Positions 8,197 to 16,263 of a DNA stretch of 64,000 bases are shown here, piece by piece. Each line of letters begins with the position of its first letter. Positions within the stretch are counted from its first letter, which is position 1. The notes under the pieces were generated by a model. That model was given only the letters and a program-made list of their open reading frames with translations. It was not told the DNA's origin and searched no databases. The translations under genes were made by a program, and so were the position numbers. Location: positions 310,001 to 374,000 of the forward strand of contig CAVOKQ010000007.1 in the NCBI GenBank assembly GCA_963696545.1, in the 5' to 3' direction. Source of the stretch: RPQJ01 sp963696545. GTDB lineage: Bacteria; Pseudomonadota; Gammaproteobacteria; Steroidobacterales; Steroidobacteraceae.

Positions 8197-9846
8197 CTAC
8201 CGCGCGGAGCAGCGCATCACGAACGTGCTGGTCGCCTCGAGTCCGTCGACATCGTTTGCGACCACGGTGATCCGGAGTTCCTCGTAGTAGCCCTCGGGCG
8301 CGTGCCCCGCGAAGACGCGGGCCCGCGGGTCGAACCTGAGCCAACCCGGCAACGGACGTCCGTCCTCGAGCCGCGCCGACAGGTACAGCACGTCGCCCGG
8401 ATCGGCATCCATGAATGCATCTTCGGTCACGACGTGCCGCAGCGGACGGCCCGGCTCGTACGCGATGTCCCCGATCGGCCTGCCCGCCTCCGGCGCGACG
8501 TTGGTGACGTTCTCGAGCGCCTTGCGACCGAACTCGCGGCCGATCGCCACCGCAAGCACGATCCACGCCAGCGCGAGCCCGAGGTTCAGCAGCGCGAACG
8601 TCGGCGCCGTCCACCCCAGCACGTTGAGCCCGAGATACACGACGCCCGCCTGCAGCAGGTCGCCGAAGCGCCAGAAGAACGTGTCGATCGCGGTCTTGCC
8701 TTCGTACTTGGCGTCACGGTCCACCGGCAGGAACAACGCCTGCCGCGTCGTATTCATCAGCGAGTAGTCGGTGGCGTTCTCGGCGATCTTCACCAGCCGG
8801 ATCAGCGTGAAGATCGGCACGAAGCCGCCGAGCAGCGGCGACAGCGCGAGCAGCCCATAGCCGATCGCAACGACGACCGGGTGGATCACGAGCGCGCCCT
8901 TCACGCCCACGGTGCGGTAGATCCGCGCCACCAGGAACAGCTGGATCGCCAGGCCCACGACGGTCACCCAGAACTGGAAACTGCCGTAGAACTCCGTGAT
9001 CAGCACGCTCGCGCTCAATGCGCCGCCGCTCGCCGCCACGCGCGCCGCCGCGTCGCGCTGCACGAAGTCGGCGAGGATGAACTCGCCCGTGGTGTTGATC
9101 CAGTTCAGCAGCACGACCAGCAGCGCGATCAGCCGCAGGTAGCGGTCGCGCATCACCAGGCCGAATCCGCCGAGCAGCTTCGGCACCGGCCGGCCGTGCT
9201 CGGCGGCGATCGCGCGCGAGCCTTCGGGCACTGCGGCCCGCTCGGGAGCAGCCAGCCACAGCGTGCAGAGCAGCAGCAGCGTCGAAAGAACCAGCAGGCC
9301 GACCGGTGTCAGGGCGGCCGCGGCGAGCTGGGCCGTCTTCGCGCCCGCCAGCGCCCCCACGTTGGCGCCCACCATGATGACCGGGAAGATCCGCTGGCCG
9401 CTTTTCAGGTTGAAGCTGTCCGCGGCGAAGGCCCACAGCTGCGAGACGACCATGATCCCGTAGATGCTGGCCCAGACGAAATACGGGAACGCGATCGACA
9501 TGCCCGACCACGCGGCAGCCGCGAAAACCAGCATGTTGGTGGCGAAGAACACCGTGATCGCCTGCAGCAGCCGCGCCCCGTCGATGTGCCGGCGCACGGC
9601 ACCGTACAGAGGGACGAGCAGCATCAGTATCAGCGCAGTGATCGCCACGGCGTAGGAGCGCACCTCTGCCGTGAACTTCGCGAGCATGAACGCCTCGCGC
9701 AGCGCCTTGACGACCTGGTACGAGAACAGCAGCAGGAATGCGTGCAGCACGAACAGCAGCACGGTGCGGCCTTCGCCGGGACGGACCCGGGTGAAGACGG
9801 TCAGCAGTCGCTCGAAGGGACTCAGGCCCGACCGGTCGGTGAGCAT
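8197..9846 (-). CDS. NTT/ATP:ADP-translocase-like transporter with C-terminal Ig-like (CADG/He_PIG) domain
   Basis: 549 residues, about 11-12 transmembrane helices in the first 430. It resembles the NTP/NDP exchange (TLC/NTT) branch of MFS-like carriers found in free-living bacteria: a FSYQVVKALREAF first helix pair, FALADSFN-like cytoplasmic loop (AFAADSFNLKSGQRIF) and AKYEGKTAIDTFFWRFGD. Residues 475-549 are soluble and read like a dystroglycan-type cadherin/putative-Ig module (DADPGDVLYLSARLEDG, LPGWLRFDPRARVFAG, VVANDVDGLEATSTF), unusual on this carrier. The start overlaps the stop of the upstream regulator (TGATG at 9844-9848), so the two are coupled. The transported substrate is unknown. 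Confidence 0.75.
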   Translation of the reverse strand: MLTDRSGLSPFERLLTVFTRVRPGEGRTVLLFVLHAFLLLFSYQVVKALREAFMLAKFTAEVRSYAVAITALILMLLVPLYGAVRRHIDGARLLQAITVFFATNMLVFAAAAWSGMSIAFPYFVWASIYGIMVVSQLWAFAADSFNLKSGQRIFPVIMVGANVGALAGAKTAQLAAAALTPVGLLVLSTLLLLCTLWLAAPERAAVPEGSRAIAAEHGRPVPKLLGGFGLVMRDRYLRLIALLVVLLNWINTTGEFILADFVQRDAAARVAASGGALSASVLITEFYGSFQFWVTVVGLAIQLFLVARIYRTVGVKGALVIHPVVVAIGYGLLALSPLLGGFVPIFTLIRLVKIAENATDYSLMNTTRQALFLPVDRDAKYEGKTAIDTFFWRFGDLLQAGVVYLGLNVLGWTAPTFALLNLGLALAWIVLAVAIGREFGRKALENVTNVAPEAGRPIGDIAYEPGRPLRHVVTEDAFMDADPGDVLYLSARLEDGRPLPGWLRFDPRARVFAGHAPEGYYEELRITVVANDVDGLEATSTFVMRCSAR

Positions 9847-12206
9847 CAGGCTTTCTTGCGCGGCAGCAGCCGCTTCAGGACCGGGTCCGCTTCGATCAGC
9901 TTGCGCGGATAGCCGGCCTTCAGCGCGTTCTCGATCGCCGTGACCGACGCCGCCTGGTCGCCGCGATCCGCAGCCGTCAGCGCCAGGAAGTAGTGCACGT
10001 ACATGTCACCGGAGCCCAGCGCCTCGGCACGCGCTCCGGCCCGCGCCGCCGTCTGCTGGTCGCCCGCGCGGCCACTGTAGTACGCGAGCTGGGCCCAGGT
10101 CATGGCCTCCGATGCGTTCACCTTCAATGCGTCCTCCGCGAGCCGTACAGCGCGTTTGTACAACTGCACCGCCTCCGGACGCCGCCCGTCGATCAGCCAC
10201 AATGCGTCTGCAAGTGAGCCGACCATCTGGTGATCCGATGAGGCGATTGCCTGCGCCTGGTCGTACTCCCTGGCAGCCTCCGGGTACCGGCCAAGGTAAT
10301 AGTAGACGGTCCCGAGATTGGCGTGCGCGGCGCGCGACGGCTCGATCGCGATCGACTTTTCGAACGCGGCGGTCGCTTCGTCGAACCGGTTCGCGAGCAT
10401 CAGTGCCGCACCGAGGTTGCTGTAGACCTGCGCACTGCCTGGAGCCAGTTCGGTGGCCTTGCGATACGCGGCCGCGGCGTCATCGGCGCGGCCGAGATGA
10501 AACATGAAATTGCCCAGCGCTGTGTGCGAGGTCACGTAACCCGGCTCCGCCGCGATTGCCTGGCGGTACGCACGCTCGGCCTCTTCGTTGCGACCCTGCC
10601 CTTCCAGCGCGCGCCCGAGCCCGATGTAGACGTCGGCGTCCTGCGGGCGGCGCTTGACCAGGCCCGAGTAGATAGCTTCTGCCTGCTCGTTGCGCCCGCC
10701 GGTCAGGTACAGGGTCGCCAGCGCCATCTCGGTTTCGTCACGCGACGGATCGAGTTCCAGCGCCTTGCGGCATGCAGCCTCCGCCTCCGTCACGTCGGCA
10801 ATTGCCCGGGTGCGGTCGTAGCGCCGCACCGCCACGTCGCACAGTCCGGCATAGGCCCGCGAGAACCCGGGATCCAGCCGGAGAGACTCCTTGAACAGGT
10901 CGGCCGCCTTGGTGAACGAGCTCAGGTCGCTCGACCTGTGCAGCGTCGACACGCCGGACAGATAGGCATCGTATGCGGAGAGGTTGGCCACGTCGTTGCG
11001 CTGCAGCTTGCGCGCCGATTCCGGCGTCAGCACGATCTCGAGCGCACGCGCGATCGATTGCGAGATGTTGTCCTGGATCGAGATCACGTCGGACCAGTCC
11101 TTGTCGTAGCTGCCGGCCCACACGTGATAGCCGTTGGCGGCGTCGATCAGCTGCACCGTGACCCGCAGCTTGTCGCCGTCCCGCCGCACGCTGCCCTCGA
11201 GCACGTGGTGCACGCCGAGCGCCTGGCCGATCTTGCGGACGTCCAGGTTCTTGTCCTTGAACTCGAACGCGGATGTCCGGGCCGCTACGCGCAGGCCGGG
11301 GATCTGCGCGAGCTGGGCCGAGATTTCCTCGGCGAAGCCATCGCCCAGGTACTCATTGCCGCCGCCCGGCGTCATGTCCACCAGTGGCAGGACCGCCACC
11401 GACTGCGCCGCCGGCGCGCTTGCGGCAGGAGCCTCGTCCGCGACTCGATTCGCCTCGGCGATCGAGCGCCACCAGGCGAAGCCCGTGACACCCATCATCG
11501 CGGCCACTCCAGCCACGAGCCACGGTGCGATGGCTCGGCGCGCCCTCGGCATCGGCAGCGTGCCCGTGTCGCCGGAATCGAGCACGATGCCGGCCGCCGT
11601 GATCTCGTACGACCAGGCCAGCATGCCCACGATCGGGATTCCGATCACGGCCAGGATCGTGAGCGCCGTCATCCACCACTCGGGAAAGTGCAGCGGCGCA
11701 AACGTGGTCTGCGCCACCTGCAGCATGATCCACATGCCGAGCAGGTACGCGCCGAGCACCTTGAAGACGCTGCGGCGGCGCAGTTCCGATACGAATTTCT
11801 GGACGCGAACTATCAACGGGCTTTCGACGACGACCGCGTCCGGCGACACCGCCCGCTGCGCGCCGGCGGGATTCGCGAGCGGCTCGAAGTGCGCCACCAT
11901 CGCGTAGCCGCGCTTCGCCACGCGGACGATGTAGTGGGGGTCCTTCGGCGAATCACCCAGCAGTTGCCGCAGCTCGCGCATGGCCGCGCGCAGCATGTCG
12001 TCGGTCGTCTGCTGGCAGGGCCAGGCCCGTTCGCGCAGCACCTGTCGGTCGACGACCTCACCGTGCCTTTCGGCCAGCACGTGGAGGATGCGAAGCTGGT
12101 GGAAACTGAGGGGATGGGAGACACCATTACCGGAGATACGGCCATGCCGCGGCTCAACGACCCAGTCGCCGAGACGAAACCCGCCCTCGAGGTCGCCGGC
12201 ATCCAT
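9846..12206 (-). CDS. CadC-like membrane transcriptional regulator with TPR repeats
   Basis: 786 residues. Residues 8-110 are an OmpR/CadC winged helix (RLGDWVVEPRHGRI, LSFHQLRILHVLAERHG, DDMLRAAMRELRQLLGD, YIVRVAKRGYAMV). Three hydrophobic helices follow around 150-255, then a TolB/FlgO-like domain (VAVLPLVDMTPGG, YLGDGFAEEISAQLAQIPGL, VHHVLEGSVRRDGDKLRVTV) and about eight TPRs to the C-terminus. This is a one-component regulator that binds DNA on the cytoplasmic side and senses through its outside TPR part. The design is abundant in Xanthomonadales-like bacteria. It is translationally coupled to the NTT-like transporter, which may be its partner or target. Signal unknown. Confidence 0.88.
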   Translation of the reverse strand: MDAGDLEGGFRLGDWVVEPRHGRISGNGVSHPLSFHQLRILHVLAERHGEVVDRQVLRERAWPCQQTTDDMLRAAMRELRQLLGDSPKDPHYIVRVAKRGYAMVAHFEPLANPAGAQRAVSPDAVVVESPLIVRVQKFVSELRRRSVFKVLGAYLLGMWIMLQVAQTTFAPLHFPEWWMTALTILAVIGIPIVGMLAWSYEITAAGIVLDSGDTGTLPMPRARRAIAPWLVAGVAAMMGVTGFAWWRSIAEANRVADEAPAASAPAAQSVAVLPLVDMTPGGGNEYLGDGFAEEISAQLAQIPGLRVAARTSAFEFKDKNLDVRKIGQALGVHHVLEGSVRRDGDKLRVTVQLIDAANGYHVWAGSYDKDWSDVISIQDNISQSIARALEIVLTPESARKLQRNDVANLSAYDAYLSGVSTLHRSSDLSSFTKAADLFKESLRLDPGFSRAYAGLCDVAVRRYDRTRAIADVTEAEAACRKALELDPSRDETEMALATLYLTGGRNEQAEAIYSGLVKRRPQDADVYIGLGRALEGQGRNEEAERAYRQAIAAEPGYVTSHTALGNFMFHLGRADDAAAAYRKATELAPGSAQVYSNLGAALMLANRFDEATAAFEKSIAIEPSRAAHANLGTVYYYLGRYPEAAREYDQAQAIASSDHQMVGSLADALWLIDGRRPEAVQLYKRAVRLAEDALKVNASEAMTWAQLAYYSGRAGDQQTAARAGARAEALGSGDMYVHYFLALTAADRGDQAASVTAIENALKAGYPRKLIEADPVLKRLLPRKKA

Positions 12207-12245
12207 GACGATTCGACCCTGACGCTCCCCGTGTTGTTCTGCGCA

Positions 12246-13412
12246 TCATAACACCGCAAGTGCCTGCCGAAGATCGTCCACCAGGTCATTGGCGTCCTCG
12301 ATGCCGATCGACAGCCGCACCGTGCCGGGCCCGATGTCGGACCACGCGACCTGCTCCGGGCTGTAGCCGCGCGGCTGCTGCAGCGCCGGCGCCACGACCA
12401 GCGACTCGGTCGACCCCAGGCTCGCCGTCAGCTCGAACAGCTGCAGCGCCTCGGCGAACCGGGTCCCAGCCTCGAGACCTGCGCGGAGATCGAAGGTCAC
12501 CATCGTGCCGAAACCCTCCATCTGTTGCGCCGCGAGCGCATGACCGGGGTCGGCGGCGAGCCCCGGATACCGGACCCGTCCCACCGCGGGCTGCGACTGC
12601 AGGAACTCGGCCACCCGCGCTGCGTTGGCGCATTGGCAGTCCCAGCGCAGGAAGTACGTCTTCAGTCCGCGCAGGATCAGGTACGCGGCGTGCGGGTCGA
12701 GCGTAGGCCCGAGGTTGACGAAATCCTCGCGCATCGCGTCAATCAGCTCGCGCCGGCCGATCACGGCCCCGCCCATCACGTCGCCGTGCCCGGACGCGTA
12801 CTTCGTCAGGCTGTGCGCATACAGGTCGATCTCGTACTGGCCATGGTTGTGCAGCCCCCCGAGCGTGTTGTCGAGCAGCGTCAGCGCACCGTGGGACTTT
12901 GCCAGCGTGGTGATGCGCTCGAGATTCGCGATTTTCAGCACCGGGTTGGTCGGGGACTCGAACACGACCAGCCGCGTCGGCGTCGCGGCGAGCGTGCGCT
13001 CCAGCGATGCGAGGTCGTCGATCGACAGCATCGTGCTCGCGACGCCGTAGCGCTTCAGGATGCGCTGCAGGATCACGCGCGTCGGCTGGTAGGTCTCGGC
13101 GAACAGCACGACGTGGTCGCCCGCCTTCAGCAGCGCCAGCAGCGTCATCGAGATCGCCGCCACACCGGAGCCGGTGAGCAGGCAGCCGTCGCGCCCCTGC
13201 AGGTCGGCCAGCGCGAGCTCGAGCTGCCGCAGCGTCGGGTTCGAGACGCGCGAGTAGGAGAAACCGTCGCGCTGGCCTGCCCATTGCTTCTTCGTCTCGG
13301 CGACGCTGCCGAGCGTGAACTTCACCGACTGGTAGATGGGCACGACCAGCGGCCGGTTGTCCGGCGGCAGCGGAACCACTGGCAGGTGGGTAACGCGGGT
13401 GCGCTTCCTCAT
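12246..13412 (-). CDS. Cys/Met-metabolism PLP enzyme (cystathionine gamma-synthase/lyase family)
   Basis: 388 residues, fold-type I PLP enzyme. Visible signatures: YSRVSNPTLRQLELALADLQG, SGVAAISMTLLALLKAGDH, FESPTNPVLKI, LLDNTLG and the PLP-lysine motif HSLTKYASGHGDVMGG. The C-terminal RLSIGIEDANDLVDDL motif is typical of the family. The ATG at 13412 overlaps the stop of the omega-amidase gene (ATGA). It could be a cystathionine gamma-synthase, a beta/gamma-lyase or a methionine gamma-lyase-like enzyme. Coupling to a methionine/glutamine aminotransferase and omega-amidase favours a role in sulfur amino acid metabolism. Exact reaction not resolvable by eye. Confidence 0.88.
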   Translation of the reverse strand: MRKRTRVTHLPVVPLPPDNRPLVVPIYQSVKFTLGSVAETKKQWAGQRDGFSYSRVSNPTLRQLELALADLQGRDGCLLTGSGVAAISMTLLALLKAGDHVVLFAETYQPTRVILQRILKRYGVASTMLSIDDLASLERTLAATPTRLVVFESPTNPVLKIANLERITTLAKSHGALTLLDNTLGGLHNHGQYEIDLYAHSLTKYASGHGDVMGGAVIGRRELIDAMREDFVNLGPTLDPHAAYLILRGLKTYFLRWDCQCANAARVAEFLQSQPAVGRVRYPGLAADPGHALAAQQMEGFGTMVTFDLRAGLEAGTRFAEALQLFELTASLGSTESLVVAPALQQPRGYSPEQVAWSDIGPGTVRLSIGIEDANDLVDDLRQALAVL

Positions 13413-14185
13413 CTGAGCTCGAACTCGTCCGCGTCGAGGTGCGCAGGGAAGCTCGCGCGGTAGGCACGCAGCGACTCCATGTCGAGCACGGCGGTCTCGA
13501 CGCGGTCCCCGCCCCCTTCGCTCGACAGCGGCTGGCCAAGGAAGTCGACCGCGACGCTGTCGCCGGCGTAACTGGCGCCGTTGCCGTCGCGGCCGATGCG
13601 GTTCACGCCCACGACGTAGCTCAGGTTTTCGATGGCCCGCGCCCTGAGCAGCGCTGACCACGCGTGCGCACGCCGGGCGGGCCAGTTCGCCACGTACACC
13701 AGCAGGTCGTAGTCGCCGCGGCTGCGGCTCCACACCGGGAAGCGCAGGTCGTAGCAGACCATCGGACAGATGCGCCATCCCTTGACCTCGACGGTCACGC
13801 GGCGTGACCCGGCGGCGTAGTGCTTCTCCTCGCCTGCCATCCGGAACAGGTGGCGCTTGTCGTAATGCTCGAGCGCGCCATCCGGCCTCGCCCAGACGAA
13901 CCGGTTGTAGTGACGCCCGTCGTCGCGAACGATCAGGCTGCCGGCGACGACGCAACCCATCGCGGCCGCCTCCTCGCGCATCCAGCCGATCGTCGGGCCG
14001 TCCATGTCCTCCGCAAGCGCCGCGGCAGCCATGCTGAAGCCGGTCGAGAACATCTCGGGCAACACCACGAGGTCGGTGTGGCCTGCCAGGCCGCGGAAGT
14101 GGGTTGCCAGCCTGTGGCGGTTCGCTGCCGGCTCCTGCCAGGCGAGCTCCGTTTGGACCATCGTCACGCGCAGATGGGGATTCAT
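13409..14185 (-). CDS. yafV: Omega-amidase, nitrilase superfamily (YafV/Nit2-like)
   Basis: 258 residues. Hydrolyses alpha-ketoglutaramate or alpha-ketosuccinamate to the oxo-acid and ammonia. The nitrilase catalytic triad is visible: Glu in VVLPEMFSTGF, Lys in HYDKRHLF and Cys in MVCYDLRFPVW. These contexts (STGF, DLRFP) are those of YafV/Nit2 rather than of N-carbamoylputrescine amidases. It overlaps the aminotransferase gene upstream (ATGA, 14182-14185) and the PLP-enzyme gene downstream. Together with a YbdL-type transaminase this is the classic glutamine transaminase-omega-amidase pair, which drives transamination of the methionine keto acid to completion. Confidence 0.88.
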   Translation of the reverse strand: MNPHLRVTMVQTELAWQEPAANRHRLATHFRGLAGHTDLVVLPEMFSTGFSMAAAALAEDMDGPTIGWMREEAAAMGCVVAGSLIVRDDGRHYNRFVWARPDGALEHYDKRHLFRMAGEEKHYAAGSRRVTVEVKGWRICPMVCYDLRFPVWSRSRGDYDLLVYVANWPARRAHAWSALLRARAIENLSYVVGVNRIGRDGNGASYAGDSVAVDFLGQPLSSEGGGDRVETAVLDMESLRAYRASFPAHLDADEFELR

Positions 14186-15363
14186 GATTCGACCAGCCTC
14201 CTCAGTCGCTCACCCGCCGCGTCGAGCGTCGCTTCGTGCTTCGCGAAGCAGAAGCGCACGATCCGGGACGGGGACGTGTTTGCAGAAAAAACGGAAATCG
14301 GAATCGCGGCAACGCCGATGTCGCGCGTCAGCCAGCGCGCGAACTCCACGTCCGGCAGGTCGCTGACGGCGGAATAGTCGGCGAGTTGGAAATAGGTCCC
14401 GGCCGACGGCGTGAATTCGAGCGGCGTCGAGCGCAGCAGGCTGCAGAAATGGTCGCGCTTTGCCGCGTAGAAGGCAGGCAACTCGAGGTGATGCTGCGGG
14501 CACTCGACCAGGAAATCAGCGAGCCCCGCCTGCATCGGCGTGGCCACGGCGAATTGCACGAACTGGTGGACCTTGCGGAACTCGGCCGTGAGCGCCGCGG
14601 GCGCGATGCAGTAGCCCACTTTCCAGCCGGTCGCGTGATAGGTCTTGCCGAAGGACGACACGACGAAGCTGCGTGCCGCGAGCTCGGGATGCGTGAGGAC
14701 GCTTGCGTGCACGCGACCGTCGAACAGCATGTGCTCGTAGACCTCGTCCGAGAGCACCAGCGCCTCGGTCGGCCGCAGGATCTCCGCCAGCGCCTCGAGG
14801 TCCCGCGCGTCGAACACTGCGCCACTCGGATTGTGAGGACTGTTGACGACGACCAGCCTCGTGCGCGGCGACACCGCGTCCCGCACGCGATCCCAGTCGA
14901 CGCCGAAGTCCCTCGCGCGCAGCGGCACGCGCACCGCCCGGCCGCCGGCGAGTTGCACGGCAGGCTCGTACGAGTCGTAGGCCGGCTCGAGCAGGATCAC
15001 TTCGTCACCCGTGCGCACGACTGCCTGCACGGCGCAGAACAGCGCTTCGGTTCCGCCCGACGTGACGGTCACTTCGTCGGACGCCGCAACCTTGCGGCCA
15101 TAGAGCGCCTGCACCTTGTTCGCAATCGCCTCGCAAAGCGGCGGCCATCCCGCCATCGGTGCGTACTGGTTGCGCCCGGACCGCATGTACCCCGCGACGA
15201 GATCCACCAGGCGCTCGGGCGGATCGAAGTCCGGAAAACCCTGCGAAAGATTTATTGCGCCGCATTCGGCCGCGAGACGCGACATCACGGTGAAGATCGT
15301 CGTGCCGATGTGCGGCAGCTTCGATGCCGGCAACGCGGTCACGGCAGCCAACTGGCCGCGCAT
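14182..15363 (-). CDS. ybdL: Methionine/glutamine aminotransferase (YbdL/GTK-like)
   Basis: 393 residues, class I/II PLP aminotransferase of the YbdL/glutamine transaminase K group. Signatures: INLSQGFPDFDPP, YAPMAGWPPLCEAIA, VTSGGTEALFCAVQA, NSPHNPSG, and the PLP-lysine region SSFGKTYHATGWKVGY. It probably transfers amino groups from methionine, glutamine or aromatic amino acids to 2-oxo acids. First gene of a tightly overlapping three-gene operon with the omega-amidase and a Cys/Met PLP enzyme. The ATG at 15363 directly abuts a 31-bp palindromic repeat arm (15364 on) and no clear ribosome site lies ahead of it; a GTG at 15342 is an alternative start. Confidence 0.9.
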   Translation of the reverse strand: MRGQLAAVTALPASKLPHIGTTIFTVMSRLAAECGAINLSQGFPDFDPPERLVDLVAGYMRSGRNQYAPMAGWPPLCEAIANKVQALYGRKVAASDEVTVTSGGTEALFCAVQAVVRTGDEVILLEPAYDSYEPAVQLAGGRAVRVPLRARDFGVDWDRVRDAVSPRTRLVVVNSPHNPSGAVFDARDLEALAEILRPTEALVLSDEVYEHMLFDGRVHASVLTHPELAARSFVVSSFGKTYHATGWKVGYCIAPAALTAEFRKVHQFVQFAVATPMQAGLADFLVECPQHHLELPAFYAAKRDHFCSLLRSTPLEFTPSAGTYFQLADYSAVSDLPDVEFARWLTRDIGVAAIPISVFSANTSPSRIVRFCFAKHEATLDAAGERLRRLVES

Positions 15364-15478
15364 GCGTACCGGACCGAGGCGGGGTCCGGGAGACCGTCAC
15401 GCCGCATGGACGCGGCGTGCGAGCCTACAGGGATGTATTCACGGCGTGTCTCCCGGACCCCGCCTCGGTCCGGTACGC
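15364..15478. repeat. Large REP/BIME-like palindromic element
   Basis: A perfect 31-base arm at 15364-15394 (begins GCGTACCGGACC) is repeated as its exact reverse complement at 15448-15478. Between them is a second perfect hairpin, CACGCCGC (15398-15405) and GCGGCGTG (15412-15419) with a 6-base loop, and a spacer containing TACAGGGATGTATTC. The element fills nearly the whole gap between two genes transcribed in the same direction and touches the downstream start codon. It has the form of a dispersed extragenic palindrome. No T-tract follows, so it is not a standard terminator, though the transcript would fold strongly. Confidence 0.8.
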
Positions 15479-15490
15479 ACGCGGCCGACA

Positions 15491-16258
15491 TCAGGCGGCC
15501 CCGCCTCGCGTTGCCGGCATCGAAGCCGCCGCCATCGCGGCACCGATGATTCCCGCGTCGTTGCGGAAATGCGCCGGGACGATCTCGGCGCTGCTCTTCA
15601 GCAGCGGCCCGAAATGCTCCCAGTTCTCGGTCACACCGCCGCCGATGATGAACACGTCGGGCCACAGCAGCTCGTGGTACGCCGCCATCACTTCGTTGAC
15701 CGCAGCGGCCCATTCCGACCAGCCGAGCCCGCGGTCGGTCTTCACTTTCGCAGAGGCACGATGCTCGGCTTCCTCGCCGCGAACCTCGAGATGCCCGAGC
15801 TCGGTGTTCGGCAGCAGCCGGCCGTCGACGAAGATCGCCGTCCCGATGCCGGTGCCGAGCGTCAGCACCATCACCGTTCCGTCACGGCCCTTGCCGGCGC
15901 CGAGCGTCATCTCCGCAACGCCCGCGGCATCCGCATCGTTCAGGAACGCGACGGGCCGCCCGATCCGCGCTTCGAGCAATGCCTGGGCGTTAGTGCCGAT
16001 CCAGCGCCGGTCGATGTTCGCGGCGGTCCAGGCGACACCTCTCTTGGTCACCGCCGGAAAGGCGAGCCCGACGGGCCCGGTCGAAGGCAGTTCACGCGCG
16101 ACGGACGTCAATAGCGCGATCACGTCCGCCGGACTCGCGCCCTCCGGCGTCGGACGCCGCAGCACTTCCCCGGCAACTGTCCCTGCGGCCGGGTTCACGA
16201 GGCCGGCCTTGACGAACGAACCGCCGACGTCGAATGCGAGGATCGGGGTGTCCCGCAT
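15491..16258 (-). CDS. ppgK: ROK-family sugar kinase, polyphosphate glucokinase-like
   Basis: 255 residues. Phosphorylates glucose using polyphosphate (or ATP) in the cytoplasm. The N-terminal phosphate loop FDVGGSFVKAGLV, the second loop LTLGTGIGTAIF, the sugar-binding NTELGHLEVRG and C-terminal IIGGGVTENW are those of PpgK-type ROK kinases, which lack the Cys-rich zinc motif of repressor ROKs. ATG 16258 lies about 9 bases after an AGGGG site; a GTG at 16267 would sit on that site. It follows the last permease gene of the polyamine operon by a few bases, an odd neighbour for polyamine transport. Confidence 0.8.
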   Translation of the reverse strand: MRDTPILAFDVGGSFVKAGLVNPAAGTVAGEVLRRPTPEGASPADVIALLTSVARELPSTGPVGLAFPAVTKRGVAWTAANIDRRWIGTNAQALLEARIGRPVAFLNDADAAGVAEMTLGAGKGRDGTVMVLTLGTGIGTAIFVDGRLLPNTELGHLEVRGEEAEHRASAKVKTDRGLGWSEWAAAVNEVMAAYHELLWPDVFIIGGGVTENWEHFGPLLKSSAEIVPAHFRNDAGIIGAAMAAASMPATRGGAA

Positions 16259-16263
16259 CGCTG

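Noticed and set aside
10323..12251. 642-codon open frame antisense to the CadC-like regulator
   Set aside because: Low-complexity Arg/His/Asp composition with no domain; the minus strand has a clear multi-domain protein.
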